NCBI RefSeq assembly: GCF_003051105.1
Contig: NZ_QAOO01000023.1
Coordinates: 1-45,328, forward strand
Direction of reading: 5' to 3'
DNA from: Nitrosomonas nitrosa
Lineage (GTDB): Bacteria > Pseudomonadota > Gammaproteobacteria > Burkholderiales > Nitrosomonadaceae
DNA: 45,328 nt
In this document: positions 18,497 through 28,775 of the stretch, piece by piece
Numbering within the stretch: the first letter of the stretch is position 1
Layout of the letters: each line of letters starts with the position of its first letter
The notes under the pieces: model-generated
The model's input: only the letters and a program-made list of their open reading frames with translations
The model's database searches: none
What the model was told of the DNA's origin: nothing
Translations under genes and position numbers: made by a program

Positions 18497-18819
18497 AATG
18501 ATGCGCGAATATTTAAGTATCGTAAAGGTTTATTTTTTTCGATAACTAACCACAGAAAAATTTCTCTGTTTTTTATCATTTAAGACTGAATAGATCTTCC
18601 AGCACGGCAACAAATCTCATTCGCCAACACAGACTCCTCAGCCATCTTCAGGTTGATTTTTGTGGGTAATGCATCTTTAATAGAGAGAGCTGCCAGTGAT
18701 ACCTATTGTGGCGTGATTACTTTATGAGCCAGCCAGGATATTCTTTATGGGCAGGCTACGTTCTAAAACCGCTTCGAGCTCGGATGCACATGCAGAAAGC
18801 TCACTACCAAGGAGGTTAT
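18497..18819. other. Intergenic boundary between the defence island and the copper ATPase gene
   Basis: No gene found. A weak hairpin (ACAGA / TCTGT, 18552-18569) precedes a T run, but no plus-strand gene ends before it. Base composition seems to change here from AT-rich on the left to GC-rich on the right. No tRNA-like sequence or attachment-site repeat was recognised. An in-frame open stretch upstream of the ATPase start (from 18706) is not preceded by a ribosome-binding site. Confidence 0.5.
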
Positions 18820-21006
18820 ATGGCTAAGCACGACGGTCATCATGAGCACAAACTCAATGAACATGAAGCATCATCCGTACCCTCAGCGGACAGCGATAGA
18901 ATCTACACCTGCCCCATGCATCCCGAAGTCCGGCAGAATGGGCCCGGGAACTGCCCCATTTGCGGGATGGCGCTGGAACCCGAAACCGCAACAGTCGAGG
19001 AGGAAGAGAATCCTGAGCTGACTGATATGCGTAAGCGGTTTTGGGTCGGGTTGGTTTTGACGCTGCCCGTTTTCGTATTGGAGATGGGCGCTCATTTCAT
19101 CGATCTGAGCCGCTATCTCAGTCACACCCTATCCAATTGGATACAACTGGTTTTGGCCACACCCGTGGTGCTTTGGGCGGGAAAACCCTTTTTCGAGCGG
19201 GGCTGGCTTTCGTTGAAAACACGCAGGCTGAATATGTTTACTCTGATTGCCATGGGCACAGGGGTAGCATGGCTATACAGTATGGTGGCTGCACTTGCGC
19301 CAGGTATCTTTCCCGCCGCTTTGCAGCATGCGGACGGCACGGTAGCCGTCTATTTCGAGGCCGCCGCGGTCATTACGGTGCTCGTTCTATTGGGGCAGGT
19401 GCTCGAACTCAAAGCGCGCGAACAGACGGGGGGCGCAATCCGTGCCTTGCTCGAGCTCGCGCCAAAAACAGCACGCCGGATCAGCGAACAGGGTGAAGAA
19501 GATGTTCCGCTGGAGAACATTCATGTGGGAGATCTATTGCGCGTTCGGCCAGGTGAAAAAATTCCCCTCGATGGAGTCGTGACCGAGGGCCGCAGCGCAG
19601 TGGACGAATCGATGGTCACAGGTGAATCGATGCCTGTTAAAAAAGAACCCGACAGCAAGGTGATTGGCGGCACCATGAACCAAACCGGCAGCTTCGTGAT
19701 GAAAGCCGAGCGTGTCGGCAAGGACACCATGCTTTCGCAAATCGTGCATATGGTGGCCGAAGCGCAACGCAGCCGTGCACCGATTCAAAGGCTGGCGGAT
19801 ATCGTTTCCGCTTGGTTCGTACCCACGGTGATACTTGTAGCCTTGCTGGCTTTCATTGTCTGGGCCCTCATTGGACCGGAACCTCCTCTCAGCTACGCGC
19901 TGGTTGCTGCGGTCAGCGTTCTGATCATCGCCTGCCCCTGTGCCTTGGGTCTGGCCACACCCATGTCGATCATGGTGGGGGTCGGCAAAGGGGCTCAAGC
20001 TGGCGTGCTCATCAAAAATGCCGAAGCGCTGGAGCACATGGAGAAAGTTGATACCTTGGTTATCGACAAGACCGGCACGCTCACCGAAGGCAAGCCGACT
20101 GTCACCCAGATTGTCGCAGTGGAAGGATATACCGAAGAGGCACTGCTGACGCTCGCCGCCTCGCTGGAACTGGGGAGCGAGCACCCGCTGGCCCATGCCA
20201 TCGTCACAGCAGCGAAAGAGAAGGCGCTCGCGCTCTCACCGGCTGAAGATTTTGACTCACCGACGGGTAAAGGGGTGATCGGAAAAATAGCAGGACAGCC
20301 TGTCGCGTTGGGCAACACCATGCTAATGGATGAACGATCCATCGATGTTTCATCGCTCATGGATAAAGCCGATACACTGCGCAGCGAAGGAGCAACCGTC
20401 ATATTCATTGCGGTGGACAATAGGCCTGCCGGACTGTTGGCTATCGCCGACCCGATCAAGGCAACGACACCCCAAGCCATCGAAGCGTTGCAGCGGCAGG
20501 GTATTCATATCGTAATGTTGACCGGTGACAATCAACGAACTGCCGAGGCCGTTGCCAAAAAACTCTCGATCACGGAGGTCGAAGCGGAGATACTTCCAGA
20601 AGACAAAGGCAAAATCGTTAAAAAACTGCGCGAAGCAGGCCGCGTCGTCGCCATGGCCGGTGACGGCACCAACGATGCACCGGCATTAGCAGCAGCGGAT
20701 GTGGGTATCGCCATGGGGACTGGCACGGATGTAGCGATGGAAAGCGCAGGAATCACCCTGCTCAAGGGTGATCTGACAGGTATCGTTCGTGCCCGCAAGT
20801 TGTCTGTGGCAACGATGCGCAATATCCGGCAAAACCTGTTTTTCGCATTCGTCTACAATGCGGCGGGCGTACCCGTGGCTGCAGGGGCACTCTACCCGTT
20901 TTACGGCATCCTGCTTTCCCCGATTTTTGCTGCTGCAGCCATGTCGCTCTCGTCGGTCAGCGTCATCGGCAATGCCCTGAGATTACGGCTCACGGCGCTG
21001 AAGTAG
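18820..21006 (+). CDS. copA: Cu+-exporting P1B-type ATPase with N-terminal heavy-metal-binding domain
   Basis: A 728-residue protein from the ATG at 18820, chosen because GGAGG lies five bases upstream; the frame is open further upstream. The N-terminus is His-rich (HDGHHEH), followed by a TCPMHPEV...CPICGM metal-binding domain (Cys at about 31, 45, 48) in place of the usual CXXC ferredoxin-like domains. Core P1B motifs are all present: TGES, the transmembrane CPC ([11 protein letters not shown], about 371), DKTGT phosphorylation site (about 415), SEHPLA, and [10 protein letters not shown] (about 612). The CPC and the final MSLSSVSV segment support Cu+ export from the cytoplasm. It appears monocistronic and convergent with trkA. 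Confidence 0.9.
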   Translation: MAKHDGHHEHKLNEHEASSVPSADSDRIYTCPMHPEVRQNGPGNCPICGMALEPETATVEEEENPELTDMRKRFWVGLVLTLPVFVLEMGAHFIDLSRYLSHTLSNWIQLVLATPVVLWAGKPFFERGWLSLKTRRLNMFTLIAMGTGVAWLYSMVAALAPGIFPAALQHADGTVAVYFEAAAVITVLVLLGQVLELKAREQTGGAIRALLELAPKTARRISEQGEEDVPLENIHVGDLLRVRPGEKIPLDGVVTEGRSAVDESMVTGESMPVKKEPDSKVIGGTMNQTGSFVMKAERVGKDTMLSQIVHMVAEAQRSRAPIQRLADIVSAWFVPTVILVALLAFIVWALIGPEPPLSYALVAAVSVLIIACPCALGLATPMSIMVGVGKGAQAGVLIKNAEALEHMEKVDTLVIDKTGTLTEGKPTVTQIVAVEGYTEEALLTLAASLELGSEHPLAHAIVTAAKEKALALSPAEDFDSPTGKGVIGKIAGQPVALGNTMLMDERSIDVSSLMDKADTLRSEGATVIFIAVDNRPAGLLAIADPIKATTPQAIEALQRQGIHIVMLTGDNQRTAEAVAKKLSITEVEAEILPEDKGKIVKKLREAGRVVAMAGDGTNDAPALAAADVGIAMGTGTDVAMESAGITLLKGDLTGIVRARKLSVATMRNIRQNLFFAFVYNAAGVPVAAGALYPFYGILLSPIFAAAAMSLSSVSVIGNALRLRLTALK

Positions 21007-21043
21007 GTCGCCAATAGAGACGACTTGCAGGTGGTCATATTGG

Positions 21044-21703
21044 CTACTTTATCTTGACGGCATCGATAAACCGTTCGCGCAAACCCGGAATTTGTTTGCT
21101 ATGGGTAATCAGCACGACTTCGTCGTCATTTTTTACTTTCATGTCTTCATCGGGGAGAATGAAATTGCCGCCTCGATAAATACACATTAAACGGGTATCG
21201 TCTGGCAGTTCCAAAGCGGAAACCGGCCCTGCCTGGTTTTCATTCACGACGAAGGAAAATACCCTGGCCTCGCCTTTTATAATGGACGACAACTCGAGGA
21301 TATCTTGACCTTCTACCATGTCCGCCAGAAAACGGCCAATGGTGCGCGCGGGCACGATAATATTTTCCAGCCCTAACTCAATGGCAATATGTTCGAACTC
21401 GGGGTCCTCGATTTTCGTGATGACTCTAGGGCAGCCAAGTGAACGCGCTACTAAGCTTGCCAGAATATTCGCCTGATCATTCGATGTCATGCAAAAAATA
21501 GCGTGTGTGGTCGAGGCGTCTATTTCGCGCAAAATATCCGGCCGCGTGCCATCTCCCAATACGAAGCCGCAATCAAGCTGATCGGTAAGACTGTCGATGC
21601 GATCCTTGTCTTTGTCTATAACGATGACATCGTGTCCTCGCTGCGCCAGTTGCCGGGCTGTGGCCACAGCTGTCGCGCTTGCACCTATAAAGGCCAGTTT
21701 CAT
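21044..21703 (-). CDS. trkA: TrkA/KtrA-type potassium uptake regulatory protein (RCK)
   Basis: A 219-residue peripheral protein with one RCK N-domain (about 1-118) and one RCK C-domain (about 135-217), the single-copy layout of KtrA rather than the duplicated E. coli TrkA. It is expected to bind NAD(H) or ATP and gate the adjacent TrkH-type channel. The acidic end of the second strand (VIVIDKDKDR) is present, but the first glycine motif reads GASATA instead of GXGXXG, which is unusual. The start codon overlaps the trkH stop by one base, so the two are an operon in the order trkH-trkA. Confidence 0.85.
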   Translation of the reverse strand: MKLAFIGASATAVATARQLAQRGHDVIVIDKDKDRIDSLTDQLDCGFVLGDGTRPDILREIDASTTHAIFCMTSNDQANILASLVARSLGCPRVITKIEDPEFEHIAIELGLENIIVPARTIGRFLADMVEGQDILELSSIIKGEARVFSFVVNENQAGPVSALELPDDTRLMCIYRGGNFILPDEDMKVKNDDEVVLITHSKQIPGLRERFIDAVKIK

Positions 21704-23166
21704 CAGACGCTCCTTAATTTGATCCAGGTTGCAGGGTAGAGTAATACCAAAAGCGCAATAATCTCAAGCCGCCCAAGCAGCATATCCACACAAAGTACCG
21801 CTTTGAGAAAAGCGGGTAAATCGGAATCTGTGATGCCACTCGACAAACCAACCGTGCCTACTGCGGATACCACTTCGAACAAGGCGCCCAATGGATCATA
21901 CCCTGCGATCACAAATGCGAGCCAAGATAAAAAAATGACCGCGATAAACAGCAGAATGAGTAACAATGCTCGGATGATTTCGTCCTCTCCGAGGGGCTCT
22001 TTACCCAATTTTGATTCGATGACCGCATGCTGCACCACGGCAATGCGCTGCATGCTTAGCTTCATTAAGCTTAAAAAGATGAGCATACGCAACAATTTAA
22101 TTCCGCCTGCCGTCGAACCCAGCGAGCCACCAGTAAACATCAAAAGTATCAATATCAGCAACACACCTCCCCCCAATTCAGCCAGGGGCAAGCTAGCAAA
22201 ACCAGCTGTGCTTTGCGCAGAAATGGCCAGCAATGGGGCATGCAGCAACGCTTCAGACCATGGCATGTTGAGCTGCAAAGTAAACAGCATACCCAGCACA
22301 AAGCTGGCGATTGAAACCAATATCAGCAAGGCGCGAAGCTGGGGGTCGGCCATAAAGCTCCGCCAATCAAGCCGCCGCACATGCTGGTAGAGAAGAAGCG
22401 GTAGCGCGCCAAATACACAGCCTACCATGACGGCAACCATGCCAACCGTATTGTTAAAGCCAGCCAAGCTATCGTTATAGCCGGAAAACCCGCCGGTAGA
22501 AACGGCAGCAAACGCATGCGTGATCGCGACAAAGAAATTGCCTTGCGTCGCCCATATCAGTGCTGTTATGCATGCGGTCAGGATAAGATAGATTTTTAAA
22601 ATAGTTTGCGCATAGGCCTGCGTGGAACTCACCAAATCTTCGCTTTCATCCAGATGAATCAAGCGTTTGGCAGCCATGCCCGGTCGTAGCAGCAGAGCGA
22701 CCGTCAGCACAACGATCCCCAGCCCGCCAATCCACTGCAAATAAGCGCGGGAAAAAATAAAGGTTGCAGACATCGACTCGAGCGCTGAAACAGTAGTCAG
22801 CCCCGTGGTGGTCACGGCTGAAATCGCTTCAAATAACGCGTCCACAAAACCCAATCCTTCCCCGGTAAATGGAATGGTCATCATGAGCGGGGTGAGGATA
22901 AAAATCAGACTGGTAATCACCAAGCCTTCATTGATCTGAATATCCGTTGGCGTATCCAGACGGGAAAAAACAAATCCACAAGCAAACAGAATCAGCTCAA
23001 CGATCAGATAACGGAGGGTAATCTCAAAGTCGTGAAAATAAAGAGAAACCAAAGTCGGGATCAGTATCAACCAACCCAATACCCCCAGTAACTGGCCGGT
23101 GAATTTTGCTACGACCTCGATTCTTGCCGTTCTTTGCAGGGGCGCAAGCTTACGATCGAGAAGCAT
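21703..23166 (-). CDS. trkH: TrkH/KtrB-family potassium uptake membrane protein
   Basis: A 487-residue integral membrane protein with about ten hydrophobic segments. Four selectivity-filter-like loops with central glycines are visible in order: TTTGLTT, STGGFSGYN, STAGFASL and GTVGLSSG, the four-fold M1-P-M2 pattern of the SKT superfamily. It forms the K+ pore gated by the RCK protein of the next gene. It lies 44 bp downstream of the lysS stop on the same strand, so read-through from lysS is possible. Confidence 0.9.
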   Translation of the reverse strand: MLLDRKLAPLQRTARIEVVAKFTGQLLGVLGWLILIPTLVSLYFHDFEITLRYLIVELILFACGFVFSRLDTPTDIQINEGLVITSLIFILTPLMMTIPFTGEGLGFVDALFEAISAVTTTGLTTVSALESMSATFIFSRAYLQWIGGLGIVVLTVALLLRPGMAAKRLIHLDESEDLVSSTQAYAQTILKIYLILTACITALIWATQGNFFVAITHAFAAVSTGGFSGYNDSLAGFNNTVGMVAVMVGCVFGALPLLLYQHVRRLDWRSFMADPQLRALLILVSIASFVLGMLFTLQLNMPWSEALLHAPLLAISAQSTAGFASLPLAELGGGVLLILILLMFTGGSLGSTAGGIKLLRMLIFLSLMKLSMQRIAVVQHAVIESKLGKEPLGEDEIIRALLLILLFIAVIFLSWLAFVIAGYDPLGALFEVVSAVGTVGLSSGITDSDLPAFLKAVLCVDMLLGRLEIIALLVLLYPATWIKLRSV

Positions 23167-23210
23167 GGGCTAATCCATCATATCGGCTTGATTATGATGG
23201 AAGCCGCTGC

Positions 23211-24719
23211 TCAATCTTCCCTGCGCAATTGTGGAAACAAAATAACATCTCGAATACTGGGACTGTCCGTCAGCAGCATAATCAACCGATCGATGCCGAT
23301 TCCTTCTCCTGCAGTCGGTGGCAAACCATATTCCAGCGCACGAATGTAGTCGGCATCGTAATGCATGGCTTCGGCGTCCCCCGCTTCTTTGGCCTTGGCT
23401 TGCTCGAGAAAACGCGCGGCCTGATCTTCCGGATCGTTCAATTCCGAAAAACCGTTGGCAATTTCACGCCCCGCAATATAAAGCTCGAAACGATCGGTGA
23501 TGTCCGGGTTGTGGTCATTGCGGCGCGCCAAAGGAGACACCTCTGCCGGATAATCGATGATGAATGTCGGTTCAAATAAAAGATGCTCGGTAGTATCGTC
23601 GAACAAGGAAAGTTGTAATCCCCCAACACCATCGTGCGCGTTATAGGCAATGCCGAGCGTTTGCAGTTTATTGATAAGAAAATTGCGATCACTGAGCTGC
23701 TCGGTCGTATATTCGGGGTGATGCTTTTGGATAGCCTGCGTGATGGTCAAACGCGCAAAGGGCTGCGACAAATCGATTTCCCGTTCCTGATAGGTCATTT
23801 TGCTGGTACCGAGCACTGTTGTCGCGACTTCGCGCAGCATCGACTCCGTCAAATCCATCAGATAGCGATAGTCTTGATAGGCTTCGTAGAATTCCAGCAT
23901 AGTGAATTCAGGGTTATGCCGGGTCGAGATGCCTTCATTTCTAAAATTCCGGTTGATCTCGAAAACCTTCTCCATCCCGCCCACGACGAGCCGCTTCAGA
24001 TAGAGCTCCGGCGCAATGCGCAAATAAAGCGCCATGTCCAGTGCGTTATGGTGCGTGGTAAAAGGTCTGGCTGCTGCTCCCCCTGGAATGACATGCATCA
24101 TAGGTGTTTCTACTTCGAGATACTGCCGCGCGACAAAAAACTCGCGAATGGCCTGAATCACCTTGGAGCGGACAGTAAACACCCTACGGGCTTCTTCATT
24201 GGTCATCAGGTCGAGATAACGCTGCCGGTATTTTTGCTCTTGATCGGCCAATCCGTGGAATTTCTCAGGCAGGGGCCGCAGAGATTTCGTCAGCAATCGC
24301 AAATGGGTAACGCGCACAGACAATTCATCTGTCTTGGTTTTGAACAATACGCCCTCGGCACCCATAATATCGCCTAAATCGTAATGCTTGAAAGCTTCGT
24401 GCGCTGCCTGACCCGTGTGATCATTGGAAACATAGAGCTGGATTCGCCCGCTCATGTCTTGCAATGCGGCAAAGCTTGCCTTGCCCATGACGCGCTTGAA
24501 CATCATGCGCCCTGCAACCTTGACAATGATCTCCGCTTGCTCCAAGGCTTCTTTGCTGTACGCGTTATAGCGTTGATGTAATTCAGCAGCGAGGCTATCA
24601 CGGCGGAAATCATTTGGGAAAGCATTGCCGCTCTGGCGCATTTCAGTCAGCTTGCCGCGCCGCTCGGCAATGATGTGGTTCTCGTCTTGGGAAATGGCGG
24701 GTGAAGTCTCTTGAGTCAT
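23211..24719 (-). CDS. lysS: Lysyl-tRNA synthetase, class II
   Basis: A 502-residue cytosolic enzyme of normal length. An OB-fold anticodon-binding domain occupies about residues 55-160 ([17 protein letters not shown]). The class II core follows: motif 2 [23 protein letters not shown] and motif 3 [15 protein letters not shown] near the C-terminus. It charges tRNA-Lys. It is divergent from glnS with about 170 bp between them, where both promoters must lie. Confidence 0.95.
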   Translation of the reverse strand: MTQETSPAISQDENHIIAERRGKLTEMRQSGNAFPNDFRRDSLAAELHQRYNAYSKEALEQAEIIVKVAGRMMFKRVMGKASFAALQDMSGRIQLYVSNDHTGQAAHEAFKHYDLGDIMGAEGVLFKTKTDELSVRVTHLRLLTKSLRPLPEKFHGLADQEQKYRQRYLDLMTNEEARRVFTVRSKVIQAIREFFVARQYLEVETPMMHVIPGGAAARPFTTHHNALDMALYLRIAPELYLKRLVVGGMEKVFEINRNFRNEGISTRHNPEFTMLEFYEAYQDYRYLMDLTESMLREVATTVLGTSKMTYQEREIDLSQPFARLTITQAIQKHHPEYTTEQLSDRNFLINKLQTLGIAYNAHDGVGGLQLSLFDDTTEHLLFEPTFIIDYPAEVSPLARRNDHNPDITDRFELYIAGREIANGFSELNDPEDQAARFLEQAKAKEAGDAEAMHYDADYIRALEYGLPPTAGEGIGIDRLIMLLTDSPSIRDVILFPQLRRED

Positions 24720-24893
24720 AAAAATTGGCTTTATTAATATTGTATTCAGATTGGTTCTACGCTGTAGTAGCGCACGTGCATTTTCTTCACGGATTTAATT
24801 CTCGTCTTCCCTGGGCAAACGCCCTTTATAATATGGCGTGTATTATAGTTCTTTTGACGATTGCATTCCCAAACCATTTAGAAAGATAAATTT

Positions 24894-26579
24894 GTGAGCA
24901 CACTACCCACTTCTACCCATTTCATTCGCAACATCATCGACGAGGATAACCGCACCGGCAAATGGGGCGGACGCGTCGAAACACGTTTCCCGCCAGAACC
25001 GAATGGCTACCTGCATATCGGCCACGCCAAAAGCATTTGCCTCAATTTTGGATTGGCTCGGGATTATGGCGGAACCTGCCATCTCCGTTTCGACGATACC
25101 AATCCGGAGAAAGAAGCGCAAGAATACGTAGACGCTATCTGTGACTCAGTCAGGTGGCTGGGTTTTGATTGGGGATCGCACATTTACTATGCATCGGATT
25201 ACTTCGAGAAACTGTATGAGTTTGCCGAATATCTGATTAAAAAGGGCAAAGCGTACGTCGATAGCCTATCCGCGGAGGAAATTCGGGAATTCCGTGGCAC
25301 GCTCAATCAACCCGGCAAAAATAGCCCCTACCGTGATCGCACCGTCGAAGAAAATCTCGATTTGTTCCGGCGTATGCGTGCCGGAGAATTTCCCGATGGC
25401 GCCCATGTTCTACGCGCCAAGATCGACATGACTTCACCCAACATCAATATGCGTGATCCGGTCATATACCGTATTCGCCGTATCCATCACCAGCGCACAG
25501 GCGACAAGTGGTGTATCTATCCGATGTACGATTACACGCATTGTATTTCGGATGCGTTGGAGTGCATTACACACTCGCTCTGCACACTGGAGTTCGAAGA
25601 CCATCGTCCCTTGTATGATTGGGTGCTGAATCAACTGGAAGGCCAAGTACCGTGCCATCCCCAGCAAATCGAGTTTGCCCGTTTGAACCTCACCTTCTGC
25701 GTGATGAGCAAACGCAAATTGATCGAGCTCGTTGAAGGTCGTTTTGTCGACGGATGGGACGACCCCCGCATGAATACTTTGGCAGGTGTGCGTCGCCGCG
25801 GATTTACGCCTGAGTCGATTCGCTTGTTTGCCGAACGCATTGGCATCAGCAAAGCAGATTCGTGGATCGACATGACGATTTTAGAAGATTGCCTGAGAGA
25901 AGATCTCAACGAGCACGCATTACGGCGTATCGCGGTATTAAAACCACTCAAGCTGGTCATTGACAATTTTCCGGAAGATTTGGAAGAAGAATGCTATGCG
26001 CCCAATCACCCCCAAAAACCAGAGTGGGGTAAACGCGTACTGCCGCTTACCAAAACCGTTTATATCGAGCGGGACGATTTCATGGAAGTCCCTAGTAAAG
26101 GTTATTTCCGGCTGTCGCCCGGGGCAGAAGTGCGCTTACGCTACGCCTACATCATAAAATGTGTTTCGGTTGTCAAGAATGACCAAGGTGAAATTGAAGA
26201 AATTCACTGCACTTACGATCCCGAAACCAAAAGCGGGACAGCCGGTGCCGATACCCGCAAGGTCAAGGGAAATATACACTGGCTATCCACCAAACATGCG
26301 CAATCGGTAGAAGTGAGAATCTACGACCGCCTCTTCAATCATCCCTATCCGGATACTGGCGATAAAGACTTCAAGGCCTATTTGAACCCCCATTCCAAGC
26401 AAATGACAACCGCTCACGTGGAGCCTTCTCTTCTTGAAGCAGAAGCCGAACAACGTTTTCAGTTTGAGCGCCACGGCTATTTCGTGGCGGATCGCGTTGA
26501 AACTCAGCCCGGGAAACCGGTATTCAATCGGGCAGTGACTTTGCGTGACACGTGGGGAAAAATAACGAAGGGCGCATAG
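24894..26579 (+). CDS. glnS: Glutaminyl-tRNA synthetase, class I
   Basis: A 561-residue cytosolic enzyme starting at a GTG (24894), supported by the conserved N-terminus [10 protein letters not shown]; the ribosome-binding site is weak (AAAG). The class I HIGH motif is at residues 41-44 in [15 protein letters not shown], and the KMSKS equivalent is MSKRKL near 270. The C-terminal half carries the anticodon-binding beta-barrels. It charges tRNA-Gln directly. It is read divergently from lysS and is followed by an exosortase-associated gene after 165 bp. Confidence 0.95.
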   Translation: MSTLPTSTHFIRNIIDEDNRTGKWGGRVETRFPPEPNGYLHIGHAKSICLNFGLARDYGGTCHLRFDDTNPEKEAQEYVDAICDSVRWLGFDWGSHIYYASDYFEKLYEFAEYLIKKGKAYVDSLSAEEIREFRGTLNQPGKNSPYRDRTVEENLDLFRRMRAGEFPDGAHVLRAKIDMTSPNINMRDPVIYRIRRIHHQRTGDKWCIYPMYDYTHCISDALECITHSLCTLEFEDHRPLYDWVLNQLEGQVPCHPQQIEFARLNLTFCVMSKRKLIELVEGRFVDGWDDPRMNTLAGVRRRGFTPESIRLFAERIGISKADSWIDMTILEDCLREDLNEHALRRIAVLKPLKLVIDNFPEDLEEECYAPNHPQKPEWGKRVLPLTKTVYIERDDFMEVPSKGYFRLSPGAEVRLRYAYIIKCVSVVKNDQGEIEEIHCTYDPETKSGTAGADTRKVKGNIHWLSTKHAQSVEVRIYDRLFNHPYPDTGDKDFKAYLNPHSKQMTTAHVEPSLLEAEAEQRFQFERHGYFVADRVETQPGKPVFNRAVTLRDTWGKITKGA

Positions 26580-26744
26580 ATGATACTCGGCAGTTGGTGG
26601 TTAGGCTCAATCAATCAGGTAATTCATACTAATTTGCGAGCCAATACAGCAAATTGTGATATCGTCGTATTCGCGAGTGTTACTTCAAGGCGCACCCAGC
26701 GGCAAACGGGTGCAATTAACAATATTGATAACTAGGAGAGCTCA

Positions 26745-27107
26745 ATGAAAAAAGCAGTTGCTTCGTTGTTTATGGTTTTCGCATTCTTTTTCTTGTTACC
26801 GAACATGGCGATGGCCAATAATTACCCTATAAAAGTTGGTGAGAAACTGGCTAATGGTGTGGCCAATGCAGTGACGGGCGTAGTTGAAATACCTAAAACC
26901 ATGATGATCACCGGCAGAAAGAAAGGCGCCACCTATGGTATGACTGCTGGATTTTTTATTGGAATTGTCCACACGATAGGAAGATCCCTGACCGGAGCAC
27001 TGGATATCGCCACTTTTCTCGTCCCGACCACACCGATCATAAATCCAGCGTATGTCTGGGATGATTTCGATAGAGAAACGACATACCAGACTTGGCAAAT
27101 GCGTTAG
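26745..27107 (+). CDS. Exosortase system-associated small secreted protein, TIGR04073-like
   Basis: A 120-residue protein with an N-terminal signal peptide (hydrophobic residues 5-20, cleavage likely after AMA at about 24). The mature part has GEKLANGVANAVTGVVEIPKTM, a glycine-rich GMTAGFFIGIVHTIGR segment and a PTTPIINPAYVWDDF tail, which match what I recall of the TIGR04073 family found in genomes with PEP-CTERM/exosortase systems. Function is unknown; an outer-membrane or periplasmic place is inferred. A strong AGGAGAG ribosome-binding site precedes the ATG by 5 bases. The family name is from memory. Confidence 0.7.
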   Translation: MKKAVASLFMVFAFFFLLPNMAMANNYPIKVGEKLANGVANAVTGVVEIPKTMMITGRKKGATYGMTAGFFIGIVHTIGRSLTGALDIATFLVPTTPIINPAYVWDDFDRETTYQTWQMR

Positions 27108-27120
27108 TCGTCATCATAAT

Positions 27121-27157
27121 TTTTCCAGAATCGCCCTTCCAGGAAGATTCTGGAAAA
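27121..27157. terminator. Strong hairpin after the TIGR04073-like gene
   Basis: TTTTCCAGAATC (27121-27132) pairs perfectly with GATTCTGGAAAA (27146-27157), and the loop adds TTCC/GGAA pairs. It follows the stop codon by 13 bases. There is no T tract after the second arm on either strand, so it may be an mRNA-stabilising hairpin rather than a classical intrinsic terminator. Confidence 0.5.
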
Positions 27158-27183
27158 AATTCGCTAATCTTTACTCTCATAAT

Positions 27184-27215
27184 GAATAGCCGCAATCCTG
27201 CCCGAGCGGCTATTC
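27184..27215 (-). terminator. Hairpin at the 3' end of queG
   Basis: GAATAGCCGC (27184-27193) and GCGGCTATTC (27206-27215) form a perfect 10-bp stem with a 12-base loop that overlaps the queG stop codon. A T-rich tail is lacking, so its role as terminator is tentative. Confidence 0.4.
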
Positions 27216-28292
27216 ACCATGTTGCCGTAATGCCCACTGCACGTGCTCTCGCACCAAGGGGGAAGGATCAAGGCTGCGTGCCTGCAGTGCTTCAATAACG
27301 GCAGGCGATGTCGGCGCGTTACCTAACCCAACGGCGAGGTTGCGCAGCCATTGTTCATAACCAATTCTCCGAATGGGGCTACCTGCAAGCTTCGATTCGA
27401 ATTCTTGCTCACTCCAGTTAAAAAGCTCGATCAATGACACATCGTCTAGCCCATGGCGCACGGCAAAATCTGCTTCTTGCGTCACTTTAGCGAACTTATT
27501 CCAAGGGCAGACCAATTGGCAATCGTCGCATCCATAAACTCGATTGCCGATCAAGGGGCGCAAGTCTTCCGGGATGCTGCCTTTCAGCTCAATTGTCAGA
27601 TAGGAAATACAACGCCTGGCGTCAAGGCGGTAAGGACCTATGATAGCTTGAGTAGGACAGATATCGATGCAGCGCGTACAGCTCCCGCAATAATCGCCAA
27701 TCGGCTCATCTACAGGCAATGGCAGATCGGTATACATTTCGCCCAGAAAAAAGTAGGAGCCCCCTTCTCTTGACAGCAATAAAGTATGCTTTCCCCGCCA
27801 GCCCAAGCCGGCCTTTTTTGCCCACTCCACCTCCATCACCGGTGCGCTATCGGAAAATACGCGATAATTGAAATGACCGATTTCGTTGGTGATATGATCT
27901 GCCAGCTTTTGTAGCCGCGCGCGCATTACTTTATGATAGTCTCGCCCCACCGCATAGCGTGAAATAAATGCTTTATCGCCATCATGGATAACTTCCCAGC
28001 TCTCTTTGGCCGCAGGTGGCTTATAATTCATGCGGACCGAGATCACGCGCAGCACGCCTGGAACAAGCTCGGACGGGCGGCTACGCTTTGTGCCGTGTTT
28101 TGCCATATAATCCATACCCCCATGAAAACCCTGCTCCAGCCATGCAAACATACCCTCTTCCGCCGATGTCATATCGGCATGCGCATCCGCGATTCGGATA
28201 TCTTGAAAGCCAAGCTGCATTCCCCAGCTTTTAATCGATTGTTTTAACGAGACCATATCTCGCGATGAATTCATGGAGGTTTTCTCGTGCAT
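27210..28292 (-). CDS. queG: Epoxyqueuosine reductase
   Basis: A protein of about 360 residues that catalyses the last step of queuosine synthesis in tRNA, reducing epoxyqueuosine with cobalamin and two 4Fe-4S clusters. The cluster motifs are clear: CGSCTRCIDICPTQAI and CDDCQLVCPWNKFAK. HEAT-like residues follow to the C-terminus. The start is uncertain: ATGs at 28310, 28292 and 28274 are in frame. I favour 28292 for its AAGGA site, but 28274 would avoid overlap with the divergent tsaE, which begins at 28287. Family length does not settle it. Confidence 0.9.
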   Translation of the reverse strand: MHEKTSMNSSRDMVSLKQSIKSWGMQLGFQDIRIADAHADMTSAEEGMFAWLEQGFHGGMDYMAKHGTKRSRPSELVPGVLRVISVRMNYKPPAAKESWEVIHDGDKAFISRYAVGRDYHKVMRARLQKLADHITNEIGHFNYRVFSDSAPVMEVEWAKKAGLGWRGKHTLLLSREGGSYFFLGEMYTDLPLPVDEPIGDYCGSCTRCIDICPTQAIIGPYRLDARRCISYLTIELKGSIPEDLRPLIGNRVYGCDDCQLVCPWNKFAKVTQEADFAVRHGLDDVSLIELFNWSEQEFESKLAGSPIRRIGYEQWLRNLAVGLGNAPTSPAVIEALQARSLDPSPLVREHVQWALRQHGE

Positions 28293-28775
28293 AGTTCCTT
28301 TCATTCTCATTCCAACAAATCACAACCGCTCATTCTACCGCTTGCCGATGAAACAGCAACGCTTGCGCTCGGTGAAAAAATTGCAAAAATTCTACGCCCG
28401 GGCCTCGTCATTTTCTTGCGAGGCGACCTGGGAGCCGGGAAAACCACATTAACGCGCGGTATTTTGCGAGCCATGGGGCACCCAGGAAAAGTGAAGAGTC
28501 CAACCTATAATTTGGTTGAAATCTATAAATTTTCTAGGTTATACTTGTATCACTTTGATTTTTATCGTTTCGATGACCCTTTAGAGTGGGAAGAAGCGGG
28601 TTTCCGCGATTATTTTAACGCGGACACGATTTGCATCATCGAATGGCCAGAAAAAGCCGGCAAACTAATACCAGAGGCGGATATCACGATTTCTTTTCAA
28701 TTTACTCAACTTGGTCGGGAAATTTGTATTCAAGCTGGAACGGAGACAGGAAAACAATGCTTACAACACTGGTAA
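28287..28775 (+). CDS. tsaE: tRNA threonylcarbamoyladenosine biosynthesis ATPase TsaE
   Basis: A 162-residue protein with Walker A GDLGAGKT at residues 46-53, then KSPTYNLVEIY and the FDFYRF segment typical of TsaE. It works with TsaB and TsaD in making t6A at position 37 of ANN-reading tRNAs. The start is a GTG with a strong GGAGG seven bases upstream. That site lies against the start region of queG on the other strand, so the two genes are head to head with no spacer. It overlaps amiC by 19 bases. Confidence 0.92.
   Translation: MHSSFHSHSNKSQPLILPLADETATLALGEKIAKILRPGLVIFLRGDLGAGKTTLTRGILRAMGHPGKVKSPTYNLVEIYKFSRLYLYHFDFYRFDDPLEWEEAGFRDYFNADTICIIEWPEKAGKLIPEADITISFQFTQLGREICIQAGTETGKQCLQHW

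Noticed and set aside
18706..18819. A longer N-terminus for the copper ATPase starting at 18706.
   Set aside because: The added residues are not conserved-looking and there is no ribosome-binding site, whereas GGAGG precedes the ATG at 18820.
19534..20196. A 220-codon minus-strand frame inside the copper ATPase gene.
   Set aside because: It is a shadow of the GC-rich ATPase coding sequence; its His/Gly/Asp-rich composition is an artefact of the opposite frame.
26701..26714. A GGCAA...TGCAA sequence upstream of the TIGR04073-like gene as a sigma-54 promoter.
   Set aside because: The GG-GC spacing is 9 instead of 10 and the -24 element is poor.
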